A stretch of 64,000 bases of DNA from Hysterium pulicare CBS 123377 (lineage: Eukaryota; Ascomycota; Dothideomycetes; Hysteriales; Hysteriaceae), in NCBI GenBank assembly GCA_000467715.1, contig AJFK01000464.1, positions 62,001 through 126,000 of the forward strand, read 5' to 3'. This document shows positions 54,368 to 64,000 of this stretch, one piece after another; position 1 is the first letter of the stretch; each line of letters opens with the position of its first letter. The position numbers were made by a program, and so were the translations under genes. The notes beneath the pieces were generated by a model. The model saw nothing but the letters and a program-made list of their open reading frames with translations. It searched no databases and was not told where the DNA came from.

Positions 54368-57300
54368 CTAATCTTTAAACTCATCTTTGAGCACCCACCT
54401 CGCGCGTCCACGTCCCTGCCCACTAGGCCCATTCCTCGGCCGTTCAAGCACCGCAATCCTCTTCAAAAGCGCCTTAAACTCCTCATTCCTCCGTTCCGTC
54501 CGACACATATGATTGAAGTGGTCAACCAGCATCTGGCTATGCACACGTCCACCGTGGACTTTGAGAAAGTCTCGGATCATCATCATCCACTCGCGACCTC
54601 TAGGGAGAGGGTTAGCAGAAGAAGAAGGGTCGCCGGGAGTGCCAGGACGAGAGGAGCTAGCGGAGACGGAGGCGGATGCGGTGTTGGTGTTGGCAGTCGA
54701 GGTGGAGAGGCCTTGACGAGCCGCTAGATTGGCGAGAATTGAGGATGAGGAGGGGCCGTTGCGACCTGCCATGCCACCGCCCCGGCCGCCTCGAGCGGAT
54801 GGCATACCTCGTGGAGCGGGTTCCGGACGTCCTGCAGTGCCGAATTGGCCTGTCCAGGTTGGGGTACCAGCGGGCACTGTTCGAGCGATTTCGCCAGCTC
54901 GTTTGAGTTCCATGGCGGCTTCTGTAGCTATGCGCTTGGCTTCGCGCTGGATAATGGCGGGATCTGCTGCGATTCTTCGTCTTTTGCTAGCCGAATTGCC
55001 ATTTATAATCGCGTCGTGTTCCAGGGCGGAATGCACGCCAGAGCGGGCGAAAATCGAGCTCATGAGGCGGTCATCCTGTTTTTCGACCTCTTGATTTGAG
55101 GATTCAGCGTCAGTAGTTTTTTCAGAGTCACCTGGCTGAAACTCTTCTGTGTGGTGAATGCCTGTTATGGATTTGAGGTTTTCCTGATTGTTGAGGCTGC
55201 CACTCGAGCTAGCGATGGTGCTGGAAATTGCATGTTTCGATGTGGGATTTTTTGGTGAGTCTGAGGGAGGTGTTGGTATACTTGATGCGTTCACGGGTGG
55301 CTTGTCTGTGAATTTCACTTCGCTGCCCCTGAACAAGGTACCCGTTTCTGTTTGTCCGTCATTCGGGTTTCCTAGGGTGAAGAGGTCTTGGAGGTCTCGT
55401 AATTGGAACGTTTGCCGTTGTTTCGGGTCTCTCAGAATCTTGTTCGTAAGGAACTGTTTGAAAATTTGGCGATGATATATCTTCTCCTCAATCGTTCCGG
55501 TGGTCATGAGACGGTATATTTCAACTTCTCTCTTTTGACCAAGGCGCCACGATCGTTCTCGAGCCTGTATATCAGTCGAGGGGTTCCAGTCTGGATCATA
55601 GATGATGACACGGTCGGCACCTGTGAGGTTCACACCCAATCCACCAACTTTAGTGGTTAGTAGAAAGACGTGGAGATCTGGGTCATTGTTGAACTCGTCA
55701 ACCATGCCTTGTCGAGCTTTGATCGGCGTTTCCCCATCCATTCGGCGGTAATTGAAACCAGACATGTTTTTGACAAATTTCTCCAAGATGTCAAGCATAA
55801 TACGATGCTGGGCGAAGAGCAATGTTTTGTGACCACCTTTTTTCCAGATCTCCAAAAGCGCTTTTACGACTTGCATTTTGCCGGACTTATGAGCAGCTCC
55901 GTAATTGTAGTTGCTTTTTTTAGACAAGGTCTTGTGTTCAGTAAGATCAGGATGATTGCAAATCTTTCGAAGTAAATCAACACCAAAAAGCATCTGACGC
56001 TTGCCGTTTAGAATGGAGTTCATGTCATCGGAACTGAGGAATAGTTCGTAAGCTTCGCGCTGTTGGCGAGTCAGGTTGCAAAACAAAACTCGTTCAGTCT
56101 TCTTGGGAAGGTCTGCAGCGACATCCACTTTAAATCGTTGCAAGAGGTACGGACTAATCGTCTCTTTCAAGGTCTCTGCACATTTGATGGCTGTCTCGTA
56201 TTCTAGGTTTGACGAATTGGCATATCCACCTTTCTTTATCGGGAATTCGAACTGAGTCCTGAAGTTTACAAGAGTACCCAGCCTCATGGGGAACACGAAG
56301 TCGAATAACGACCAAAGTTCAATAAGATTGTTTTGCATGGGGGTGCCAGACAAGATGACACGATTCGGCGTCCGCAACTGCTTGCAGTAAATCGTGATGG
56401 CTGTGTTCGGATTTCGGATCTTATGGCCTTCATCTAGCACAGCGTACTCCCATTCCGCTGGAATGAGGAATTCTGCGTAAGTCTGAAGGCCAGAATAGGT
56501 AGTGACAAGTACGTGTCCATCCCGCTTGACTTTATCGACAATCTTCTTTGCGGCCCGACCGGCCTTCGTCAGTGGCTTTCGCTCGTAGTCGTACCCAGTA
56601 TATTCTAGTTCCTGTTCCAGTTCGTCTTCTCGTCTAGTGTCCATCATACCACTTCCAGTAGTGTGCAAGATCGAGACTCGGAGTGGAGGCCACCAGCGGT
56701 GAAACTCATTCACCCATTGCTTCATCACTGTGGCTGGAGTAACCACGATAATGGGCTTCGTGAGCTTCTTCGAGTAATGCAGACCAGCGAGAAATGAGAT
56801 GATTTGGATGGTTTTCCCCAAACCCATCTCGTCACCAATGATGCCGCCGACCTGTTGAGAATATAACTCGTGCAGCCATTGGACGCCCGTCTTCTGATAG
56901 TCAAACAATGATGGGTAGATATCACCGGGAATTTTGAATCCGTCTTCGAACTCGGTGTCCGGGCGAGTCGGGTGGGGCTGGTACCATTCTTCATCGTCGT
57001 CAGCCTCCTCCAGATCAACTGACCCATCCTCGGCTCCTTGTTTGGCCAAGGCACGTTTTCGTGCTTCGGAACGCTTCTTCTTCCAGCTACGCAATCGGCT
57101 CTGGTAGGCTTGTTCATTTCCGTCATCAAGCCCTGCCAAGTCATCTTGATCGTCTTCGATAGTCGATGTAGCTTTCGACTTCTTGCGGCCAGTTTTATTT
57201 TTGCGACCAGGAGTCTGGAGCTTGTAGTCCTCATCATCAGTAACTTCTTCTACTTCGTTCTCCGATTCTCCCAAAGCCGCAAGCTGTCTATCATCCATAT

Positions 57301-58213
57301 CCGGAGCGTAAGCATCATCTGAATCTGCAGCTGGACTTCCTGCAGCACTCTGCTGATCGGCTCCCGGCGAAGCTATATCGTCAGTCGGCGTTATACGGCG
57401 CCTCTTAGTAGGACGAACGTGTGCGATCTCAGAAGCACTTGACTCATCATCGTCAACAAAGCCTGGCTTCATCAAGTTCCGATGCGATACAGGGCCGTGT
57501 TGATTGCGTAATTGTTCCTCCTCGGCTTTTTCAGCCATCATGTCCTCAGCCTCTGCATCGAGCATAGCGTCCGCCAGATTTGAAGAATTTCTTGGAGCTT
57601 GCGCCATATGTGAGAAAGGCGTGATCTTTCCGGTTCTGATCAAGAAATCTCGGCGACTCTCGTTCGGAAGAGGCTTGTTGATACCTGCACCAGCTTCTTC
57701 ATCTTCCCCATACTGGGCTTTGTGTCTTTCTTCGATGCGCTTCTGTATCTGATCCAGGTCTTCCTCCAAAGCATCAATCTTTGCCTCTGTGTCGGTGACC
57801 TCTTGACGAATTTTGTTCTTCACAGTCGAGACAGCGGGCATTGTTAGACGAATCTTCAGCCGGCTGAGTACTGTCGTATATCTTTTGATGTCTATTTCAG
57901 TCTTTTCCATGCGCTTCTTGTCTCGTTCGTTCGCTTGCTCAGTCAAAAGCTGATCGGCCTGTCGACCAATATCTCGTTCAAGGTCATCTTGGTCTCGGAC
58001 AGCGGTGGCAAGAAAGCTGAGACGAGTCTGCTCGTCCGCATCTTCGTCATAATGATTCTCTTCCGCAGAAATTCGTTGTTTTGCGACTGCAGCTTGTTCC
58101 TGGCCTTCATTTACGGTATCTTTGGGGTGATTTGCGCCCGCATCGAGTTCTGAGGTGATCGCATTTTCGCTCATAGTCGGAGAGTCTGAAGCTGTGTCGC
58201 CAGAGTCGAGCAT
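54368..58213 (-). CDS. RAD26: RAD26/CSB (ERCC6) SNF2-family ATPase for transcription-coupled repair
   Basis: Single exon, 1281 residues. The N-terminal ~430 residues are charged, with coiled-coil-like stretches and an acidic region. The SNF2 ATPase core follows: FDYQKTGVQWLHELYSQQVG, motif I GDEMGLGKTIQ, Ia VTPATVMKQW, II DEGH (as in CSB rather than DEAH), III LSGTPMQNN, then in the second lobe LLFAQHRIMLDILE, V TTKVGGLGVNLTGADRVI and VI QARERSWRLGQKREVEIYRL. The C-terminal ~120 residues hold a winged-helix-like segment (LKVHGGRVHSQMLVDHFNHM). Known orthologues recognise stalled RNA polymerase II and remodel it for nucleotide excision repair. Start chosen at the first ATG; a second Met lies 13 residues downstream. 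Confidence 0.96.
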   Translation of the reverse strand: MLDSGDTASDSPTMSENAITSELDAGANHPKDTVNEGQEQAAVAKQRISAEENHYDEDADEQTRLSFLATAVRDQDDLERDIGRQADQLLTEQANERDKKRMEKTEIDIKRYTTVLSRLKIRLTMPAVSTVKNKIRQEVTDTEAKIDALEEDLDQIQKRIEERHKAQYGEDEEAGAGINKPLPNESRRDFLIRTGKITPFSHMAQAPRNSSNLADAMLDAEAEDMMAEKAEEEQLRNQHGPVSHRNLMKPGFVDDDESSASEIAHVRPTKRRRITPTDDIASPGADQQSAAGSPAADSDDAYAPDMDDRQLAALGESENEVEEVTDDEDYKLQTPGRKNKTGRKKSKATSTIEDDQDDLAGLDDGNEQAYQSRLRSWKKKRSEARKRALAKQGAEDGSVDLEEADDDEEWYQPHPTRPDTEFEDGFKIPGDIYPSLFDYQKTGVQWLHELYSQQVGGIIGDEMGLGKTIQIISFLAGLHYSKKLTKPIIVVTPATVMKQWVNEFHRWWPPLRVSILHTTGSGMMDTRREDELEQELEYTGYDYERKPLTKAGRAAKKIVDKVKRDGHVLVTTYSGLQTYAEFLIPAEWEYAVLDEGHKIRNPNTAITIYCKQLRTPNRVILSGTPMQNNLIELWSLFDFVFPMRLGTLVNFRTQFEFPIKKGGYANSSNLEYETAIKCAETLKETISPYLLQRFKVDVAADLPKKTERVLFCNLTRQQREAYELFLSSDDMNSILNGKRQMLFGVDLLRKICNHPDLTEHKTLSKKSNYNYGAAHKSGKMQVVKALLEIWKKGGHKTLLFAQHRIMLDILEKFVKNMSGFNYRRMDGETPIKARQGMVDEFNNDPDLHVFLLTTKVGGLGVNLTGADRVIIYDPDWNPSTDIQARERSWRLGQKREVEIYRLMTTGTIEEKIYHRQIFKQFLTNKILRDPKQRQTFQLRDLQDLFTLGNPNDGQTETGTLFRGSEVKFTDKPPVNASSIPTPPSDSPKNPTSKHAISSTIASSSGSLNNQENLKSITGIHHTEEFQPGDSEKTTDAESSNQEVEKQDDRLMSSIFARSGVHSALEHDAIINGNSASKRRRIAADPAIIQREAKRIATEAAMELKRAGEIARTVPAGTPTWTGQFGTAGRPEPAPRGMPSARGGRGGGMAGRNGPSSSSILANLAARQGLSTSTANTNTASASVSASSSRPGTPGDPSSSANPLPRGREWMMMIRDFLKVHGGRVHSQMLVDHFNHMCRTERRNEEFKALLKRIAVLERPRNGPSGQGRGRARWVLKDEFKD

Positions 58214-59874
58214 GTTAAATTACGGTATCATACGAAGGGAAGGTAGAAGATAAGAGTAAGGTTTGTCTGATGGCAGAAGCGCGACGTAGGACAGCGCTGC
58301 CTGCTAGTGGAATATACGCTATACAGTCAAGACCGCATTCAAGTGGTTGGGAAGTCAGAGCGGTCATGCATCGGTGCGCATATTAGGGAAACGTTGCGTA
58401 GTGAAGAGACTGTTCGGTTGAAGAGGAGTGCGGTGGGAGAAGAAGTCACGGCGCGAGTGACTCGAAATTTATTTAGGCAGTGAAGTGAAGCCTTTCATTT
58501 TCAATGACGCTGGTCGGGGAATCTTCGGCTCCTCCCCGCCCTGAACGTAATCACGTGAGAGCGTTGGCGCGTCTGAGCTTCAGCCACAATAACAGCCTCT
58601 TCTCGTCTCTCCTTCTTGATCCCCAAGCTAAATCACAGCTATTCTATATTCTGCAGATATCCAAGGTGGAGACTCTCCCCAGATAAGCCCAGAGACCGAG
58701 GAGAGAGTGGGCGATGTGACCTGGGACAATTAGCCTTTTTGCATGCAGAACCAAGAGCAAACAAACAGGAAGCCGTCGCAGAGCTCAAATAGCTCAATAT
58801 ACAAAGACAGGCTTGGTATTGATAAGCACATATACTGTCCAGGGGCCATAACTGTAATTCACTCTGCGCAGAGGATCTCTACTGATACCAGGAAGCTTCA
58901 CACACCACCCGCGTCAACCCGACATTAGCCTCATGGTTTGTCCAGAAGCGAGCACTGCATGTAGTTGTATTCTGCGAGAGGCAATCAAATGGAGTCACAA
59001 TTGCTGACGCAGATACCGTGGTCGAGTCAGACTTGGCCTCCTAAATCTAGTAATCCGGTGAGGTTTGAATCCTTGCCTGATTTTTCGGTAAAGTCTCAAA
59101 CGTTTCTACCATCTTTGGTATTCTCTTTCGGTCGGCGCGTGAGTTTCATTATCCCAATGTCGTCGCAAAACAGTCTAAAATCTGTATCGGAGGATAAGCC
59201 GCTTTCATGAAGACCGGGCTGAATGTTTGCGCCGGTTCGGCCAGAGTTTGGATAGTGGTGTTTTGGGTTGTTAGAACGGACAAGTCGGGATATCACGATT
59301 ATACCCGTTGGGTTTAGAGGATTTCCTCTACATCTACCGGGACATGAACAACACTGAGAAGATGCATGCAGTTGTCAGATTCTTCTGCATTTGTCTGTCA
59401 GCAAGTTCACCGCCATTTCTTTATTCCAATAAGAGAACATAGGGATTTATATCCATATCTGGGATGAAAGACACATATTCGTGTGGGCATTTGCTTGTTC
59501 GGGAAGGACCCAGGGCTCCATCAGTAGAATTGACTACCTCGACAGGGCGTGCAGGGGTAAAGTTGCATCAAGCAAAACTGCAATGCGATGCAATACCCCA
59601 CTTCATACCGGCTACGTGGCTCCTGATTCAACAGATGGTTTTCTATTATACAGGGAGACTGCCGAAGCAATTTATTCGATTCTAGGGATATGTCAGCCCT
59701 AAGTTAATTCATGGTACCATACCCTTGCAAAACCGAGCTTTGGGTAACGGAATCGGCAAAAGTATCTGAATGAGAAGGCCGGCAATGGTCAGACATGAAT
59801 GGATAGGCAAGTATATCAGAGCAGAGAGTCGCCTCTCCTAAGCGCGATTCACACAGTTCAACCCAATTTACACC
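58214..59874. other. Intergenic, 1.66 kb
   Basis: Upstream regions of RAD26 (minus) and of the adenylate-forming enzyme (plus). Only short frames without family character occur. Nothing else recognised. Confidence 0.4.
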
Positions 59875-61713
59875 ATGGGATCGATTCCTTTGAGTCAAAA
59901 CTACGGCGAAAGACTTTTGGTTAATGTTATCGATGAAAAAGCGGAATGGTTAGCTAACCATACATTTATGCGCTACGCCGGATCAGATTGGGAAGAGAAT
60001 GGATACCGCACTATCACTTGGAAGCAATTTGCCGACTCAATCAACAAGACCGCTTACTGGCTGGACCAAAAGCTGGGGAAGTCTAGTGACAATGACACTA
60101 TCGCATATCTGGGACCAAACGACCCGAGATATGCTATGCTGATGCCGGCGGTGATCAAGACCAATAGGAAGGTGAACAACCCGAACCCCCAATGTTTTAT
60201 CTGCTGAGAAATCGAATCTCGTTATTGGTATATATGAAAAGCTAACTACAGGATCACAGCTGTTAATTCCTGATGGTCGTATTACAAAAGAGGGCTTTCA
60301 GAGCTTAATCGCCAATACCGGGTGCGTGGCGTGGCTGTATGCAGAGGGCGGGGAGGAACAATTGCACGGGCTCGGAATCAAGGAGACTGGAACTAGGTCA
60401 CTCCAAGTTCCGCCCCTTGACTGGTTTCTCGAAGCTGAAAGAATGAAGCACTACCCCTATACAAAGACATACGAGGAGGCCAGATCCGATGTAGTAGTCA
60501 TTATCCACACTTCTGGAACGACGGGTAAGCATTCATGTGGTCATAGCCCCAAATTATTCACTGATCGATGGACTTAGGTATACCAAAACCCATCCACCAC
60601 GTTAATGCCTGGTACAATATAATTGACGCCTACAACGCCCTTTCGAGAAAACACTATCCGCGCAGCATTACGTTTGACACATGGAGAGGGAAGGTAGGAT
60701 TTGTTCCATGCCCACCTCAATGGGTCGCCGGTATTATATTATTCATCATTGCTCCCGTCTTTCTTGATACAACAGCCGTTATACTGCCCTCAGATCTTCC
60801 TGCCGAACCCACAAATGCAGAGGTCGCCAAAATTCTCAAAGGAAACCGAGTAGACGGGATAATTAGCCCTCCACACTTGATCGCTCAGTTATACAACGAC
60901 CCAGAAACCCAGCCCCTTTTGAAAGCTCTGGATCACGTAGTATATCTTGGCGCTCCTCTTGAAAAGGCAATCGGAGATGACCTCACCCAACACGTAAAGC
61001 TAACCTCAGTCATCGGCTCGACGGAAACAGGACTTCAAATCTCTTTTCTTCCGGCCGACCGTCAGAACTGGATGACCCACGACTATTGCCCCGAGTTCGG
61101 TAGCCGCTTTGAACGGATCCCTGGATCTGGCACTGCACTCGACGGTTCCGATGACCTATACGAACTCATCCACGACCGGCCTGCCGACGGAAAGCCGAAT
61201 ATCTTCCAGGCCGCTTGGTGGAACCCCAGCCACAAAGATCAAGACATGGTAGAGACTAAGGAGCTTTACACTCCAGTGAAGGATTCCGACGGTCGCACCA
61301 GATGGCAATTCGTAACTAGAAAGGATGATTTCACGAAGCTGAGTTGGCTAGCGAAGTTCCATGCTCAAGACATCGAGATTAAGATCAAACAGCACCCGGC
61401 TGTGCGTGCTGTTATGGTCGGTGGAGACGGCAGACCCGTACCGTTCGTCATCATTGACTGGAAAGAAGGGGTTATGGAGGAGAAGAACCGTGATGAGTTA
61501 TTGGATGAGATTTACAATTCAGTCATTGAAGAAGTGGATAAGCAGAATGTGGAGGAGCTTCGGATCCCAAGGGAGACCGTGATCCTGACTAAAAAGGAGA
61601 AGCCGTTTAAATTTAGTAATAAGATGTTGGTGGTTAGGAGGGAGGTGGAGAAGGATTACCATGGCGAGATCGAGGAAGCTTACGCGAAGTTCGAAGCTTT
61701 GAAGAAGGCTTGA
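59875..61713 (+). CDS. Standalone adenylate-forming (NRPS-like A domain) enzyme; frame break in a C5 run
   Basis: A domain of the fungal NRPS-like/acyl-CoA-ligase group, ~594 residues if read through. The N-terminus MGSIPLSQNYGERLLVNVID and TIAYLGPNDPRYAMLMPAVI are family-typical. Core A3 is IIHTSGTTGIPKPIHHVN across the intron 60525-60577; A5 lies in SVIGSTETGLQISF; the later hinge region has LSWLAKFHAQDIEIKIKQHP and the C-terminal lobe KPFKFSNKMLVVRREVEK. No carrier, reductase or thioesterase domain follows. Between KTNRK and SAEKSNLVIG the frame shifts by one at CCCCC (60186-60190); the coding span is exactly one base too long. It is a sequence error or a recent frameshift. Substrate is probably a carboxylic acid; unknown. 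Confidence 0.78.
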
Positions 61714-62224
61714 AACAGGAGCTGTTTACTATTGTTGCCGTATGATAAGATGAACCATCACTTATTCCATAACTTTTTCCAAGAGATTCTTTATCCAAAA
61801 TACAAGTAAGCCCTTAACGTAGTCAAACAGCTAATGGAGGATCCCCACTCAGGCTGAGTGACTTCACTTAATTGCTAGCACACGTGCCTTAACGCTCATT
61901 GGCTCTCCATTAGGTCTGGCTAGCACCCAGCGTCTTTGCAAGAGGTCACTGGATTAGGCAGTTTGTTTGATAAAGGTGAGGCGGCGGTGACAATTGTTCA
62001 AAGCGGGTACGGTGTGCAAGGCACGTGGGACTACATCGGGGTGAGTGAAATGAATATCTCTCGCTAGAACATGATTTAGACAACGTGAGGAAGGCACAAA
62101 CCCGCTATATAGGCAACCGGTCGGCAACATCTCATCGGTGAACAAACAAAAATTACTGGCAGCTCCTTCCGCCGGCAACAAAAAGGATACTTGCAACAAC
62201 AATTCCATGTCTCACCCGGACTAA
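61714..62224. other. Intergenic, no gene seen
   Basis: 511 bp. CAACAAA-rich leader before the gene at 62225; TATATAGG near 62105 may act as its TATA element. Confidence 0.35.
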
Positions 62225-62662
62225 ATGGACCCGCAACACAGTCAGCAAGAAACCTCCACAGATGCTCAATCAATGGCGACTAACTTCTACACAACTCCAT
62301 CCGAACTCAAACAGAACCTCAACCTCGTCTCTCAAAATCTCGAGCGCTATTCCCAGAGTCAAAATGCGTCTCATCATTCTCTCGAAAGTTGTCCTCGGGA
62401 AGAAGAAAGCGATGTCAACGCCGCCCCTTCGCAGTTCCTTGTGAGGCACTACTCGGCTTCGAAGGATCCGCAGAGGGACTCTACGAGTTTGGATGGTGGT
62501 GTTGAGAAGCGGAAGGATGAAGATGATGAGGTGTTAAGTCGGTTTCAAGTGAAGGGTGAAGAGATGTTGGGGAGGGGAGGGATGGGGTTGAGGAGACCGA
62601 GTGAGATTCAGCTGGTGCAGATGACGAAGACGGTGGAGAGTAAGAAGCGATGGTCGAGATAA
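62225..62662 (+). CDS. Small hypothetical protein
   Basis: Single exon, 145 residues, hydrophilic. It has a Gln/Ser-rich N-terminus (MDPQHSQQETSTDAQSM), a central FLVRHYSASKDPQRDS stretch and a charged region ending LRRPSEIQLVQMTKTVESKK. No membrane segment, signal peptide or known motif. Composition and a clean start/stop support a real gene; probably disordered. Function unknown. Confidence 0.55.
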   Translation: MDPQHSQQETSTDAQSMATNFYTTPSELKQNLNLVSQNLERYSQSQNASHHSLESCPREEESDVNAAPSQFLVRHYSASKDPQRDSTSLDGGVEKRKDEDDEVLSRFQVKGEEMLGRGGMGLRRPSEIQLVQMTKTVESKKRWSR

Positions 62663-62871
62663 CTGGGTTATGGCTCTGGTATTGGCTCTGGTAGATAATG
62701 GAGGATGCGAAAAATGGTATTTTTCAGAATGGAAAAGGAAGGGAGGGTATAAGGTACTAAACAACATGCGAGGAAGGCCATTACTTTTTGGTATTCTAAT
62801 TACATAGAAAGTTGCTCAGAGTTACGGTTATGCCCTGAGGTCTTATGTACTAGCTCTTCACTTCTAAGCCT

Positions 62872-63642
62872 TTAGACAGAGGCGCTATGAAAGTCGGGCA
62901 CCGGTCCGTCATAATACTGACCATGAGTATTCGAATCCAAATCTATAAGGCTCAATCCCATCAACTTGACGAGCGTCTCGTTGAAATTCTGGAGGCAGTA
63001 AGCTGCCATCATGTCGATACCTAAAGAAGAAGCGCAGTGTCAGCACTGTGCAACAACTGGCAAGAAATAAACTGGCAGATCGAGACAAGAGAACTCACCA
63101 CAGCCCGCTCCACCCGCCGTCCAGATCTTCGCTCCCTCATGAACGCCCTCCTCAACAACCCATCTTTGGTCCTGCCATTCTACATTGGGAAACAAAGCCC
63201 TTGCCATACCCAAAAGAACTCTATTCGTAGTAGCCTTCTTCCCATCCAACACCCCACTACCAGCCAACCACATAGCCCCCGTACAAGTCGTCATAACCAC
63301 CTTCGTCTGCTTAGTAGCCTCCTTCAAATACGCCAAGCTCGTTTCCGGGACTTTAGTAGGTGCTGGTCCACCAAGGACCAGCATGTCCAAATCACGAGGA
63401 GCATTCTCGTACGTATGCGTAGGTATAGCGTGCATTGAGGGCGTCATGAACGCCGGCTCGAGAGACGAGGATATGTAGAGGAACTCCATTGGTGTAGCTA
63501 CGGAGAGAAACTTGGCGAAGTCGGGTCTGGCTTCTGCGATTGTGGCGATGTATTCGGTGGAGAGGTTACCGAGGATGTCGATGCAGGCTATGTCGGCCAT
63601 TTGGATGCCTTCTAGCATTACGCCTATGCGGAGGGGTGTCAT
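62872..63642 (-). CDS. DJ-1/PfpI family protein (GATase1-like)
   Basis: Two exons, 63642-63099 and 63020-62872, 230 residues. MTPLRIGVMLEGIQMADIAC starts the fold; LDMLVLGGPAPTKV leads to the nucleophile elbow VVMTTCTGAMWLAGSGVLDG with its Cys, followed by KKATTNRVLLG. The 78-nt intron joins IWTAGGAGCG to IDMMAAYCLQNFNETLVKLM, the usual C-terminal helix. This arrangement is seen in fungal isocyanide-hydratase-like and ThiJ proteins; a hydratase, glyoxalase III or stress role are all possible. No targeting signal seen. Confidence 0.9.
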
Positions 63643-64000
63643 TGTTGCTAGCGGGAATTGAGGAAGAATGAATTCAATATCAGATTAGCAGAATGAAAGA
63701 AAAGTGTAGGGTGTGATGTCGGATTTCATCTTGTTGGACCTAATTCTTTTATATAACTTGCTTGATGCCTCAAAATCGCGGAACGGGTTCAAGACTCTCC
63801 CGTTTCCGTTCGCTACTCTCAATGGCGTTCCTAAGACAGGTAATACATCTTTCTCACTGATCCTTCTCTTCTCAGAAGAGATGTTAGTGTCTTAGATACG
63901 CGTAATGCCGGAGATGCCTCTTACAAAGAGCTCAACTATGCGCTGTTAAAGATACCTTGTCGACCAATCAGAGCATTGGATATCTAGTTACCTGGATTGT
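63643..64000. other. Upstream region of the DJ-1 gene to window end
   Basis: 358 bp; no gene recognised before the window ends. AT-rich TTATATAAC on the plus strand at ~63750 could be a TATA-like site for the minus-strand gene. Confidence 0.35.

Noticed and set aside
59875-63642. Secondary-metabolite cluster around the adenylate-forming enzyme
   Set aside because: Only a standalone A domain and a DJ-1 protein are present; no carrier, tailoring or transport genes in the window.
1-64000. tRNA or rRNA genes
   Set aside because: No convincing B-box with matching A-box or stem structure was found by eye; a tRNA scan would be decisive.

Overview
The window is nuclear DNA of a filamentous ascomycete (Pezizomycotina). 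The evidence is many short GT-AG introns (mostly 45-80 nt, often with CTAAC/CTGAC-like branch sites), two Zn(II)2Cys6 regulators, fungus-specific families (GDS1-like winged helix, DUF2235 hydrolase, fungal tannase, standalone adenylate-forming enzyme), clear orthologues of yeast RRP3, SSF1, OMS1, RAD26 and TBP, and an AT-saturated RIP-like DNA transposon. Overall gene similarity suggests Leotiomycetes, but that is only an impression. All exon structures were read by eye from splice signals, frame continuity and family conservation.

Layout: 1-2.1 kb, end of a tannase/feruloyl esterase and a Zn2Cys6 factor. 2.5-13.4 kb, mostly housekeeping: PAQR/hemolysin-III receptor, a MetE/UROD-like gene with an in-frame stop, a SAC3/CSN8-type protein, a split cytidine-deaminase-fold protein, a DUF2945 (hypervirulence TUDOR) protein, and the divergent ribosome-biogenesis pair SSF1/RRP3. 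13.9-16.7 kb, a small family of short Cys/His proteins with one start-less copy. 16.7-21.1 kb, a gene-poor stretch with one decayed fragment. 21.1-34.3 kb, an unusually intron-rich TBP gene, an FAD amine oxidase, OMS1, a GDS1-like protein and a DUF2235 hydrolase.

34.8-46.5 kb looks like a catabolic cluster: a fuconate/galactonate-type dehydratase, a TauD/TfdA dioxygenase, a Zn2Cys6 regulator, a DHDPS-family aldolase and an MFS sugar porter, with two divergent promoters. A Tc1/mariner fossil sits in its middle. A dehydratase followed by a class I aldolase is the expected order for oxidising a deoxy-sugar or sugar acid to pyruvate plus an aldehyde; substrate assignment is inference.

46.8-53.2 kb holds poorly resolved minus-strand ORFs and a divergent pair of paralogous proteins of a family I do not recognise (48.7-53.2 kb), the best candidate for something undescribed. 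54.4-63.6 kb has RAD26/CSB, a standalone adenylate-forming enzyme with a frame break in a C5 run, a small hypothetical gene and a DJ-1/PfpI protein.
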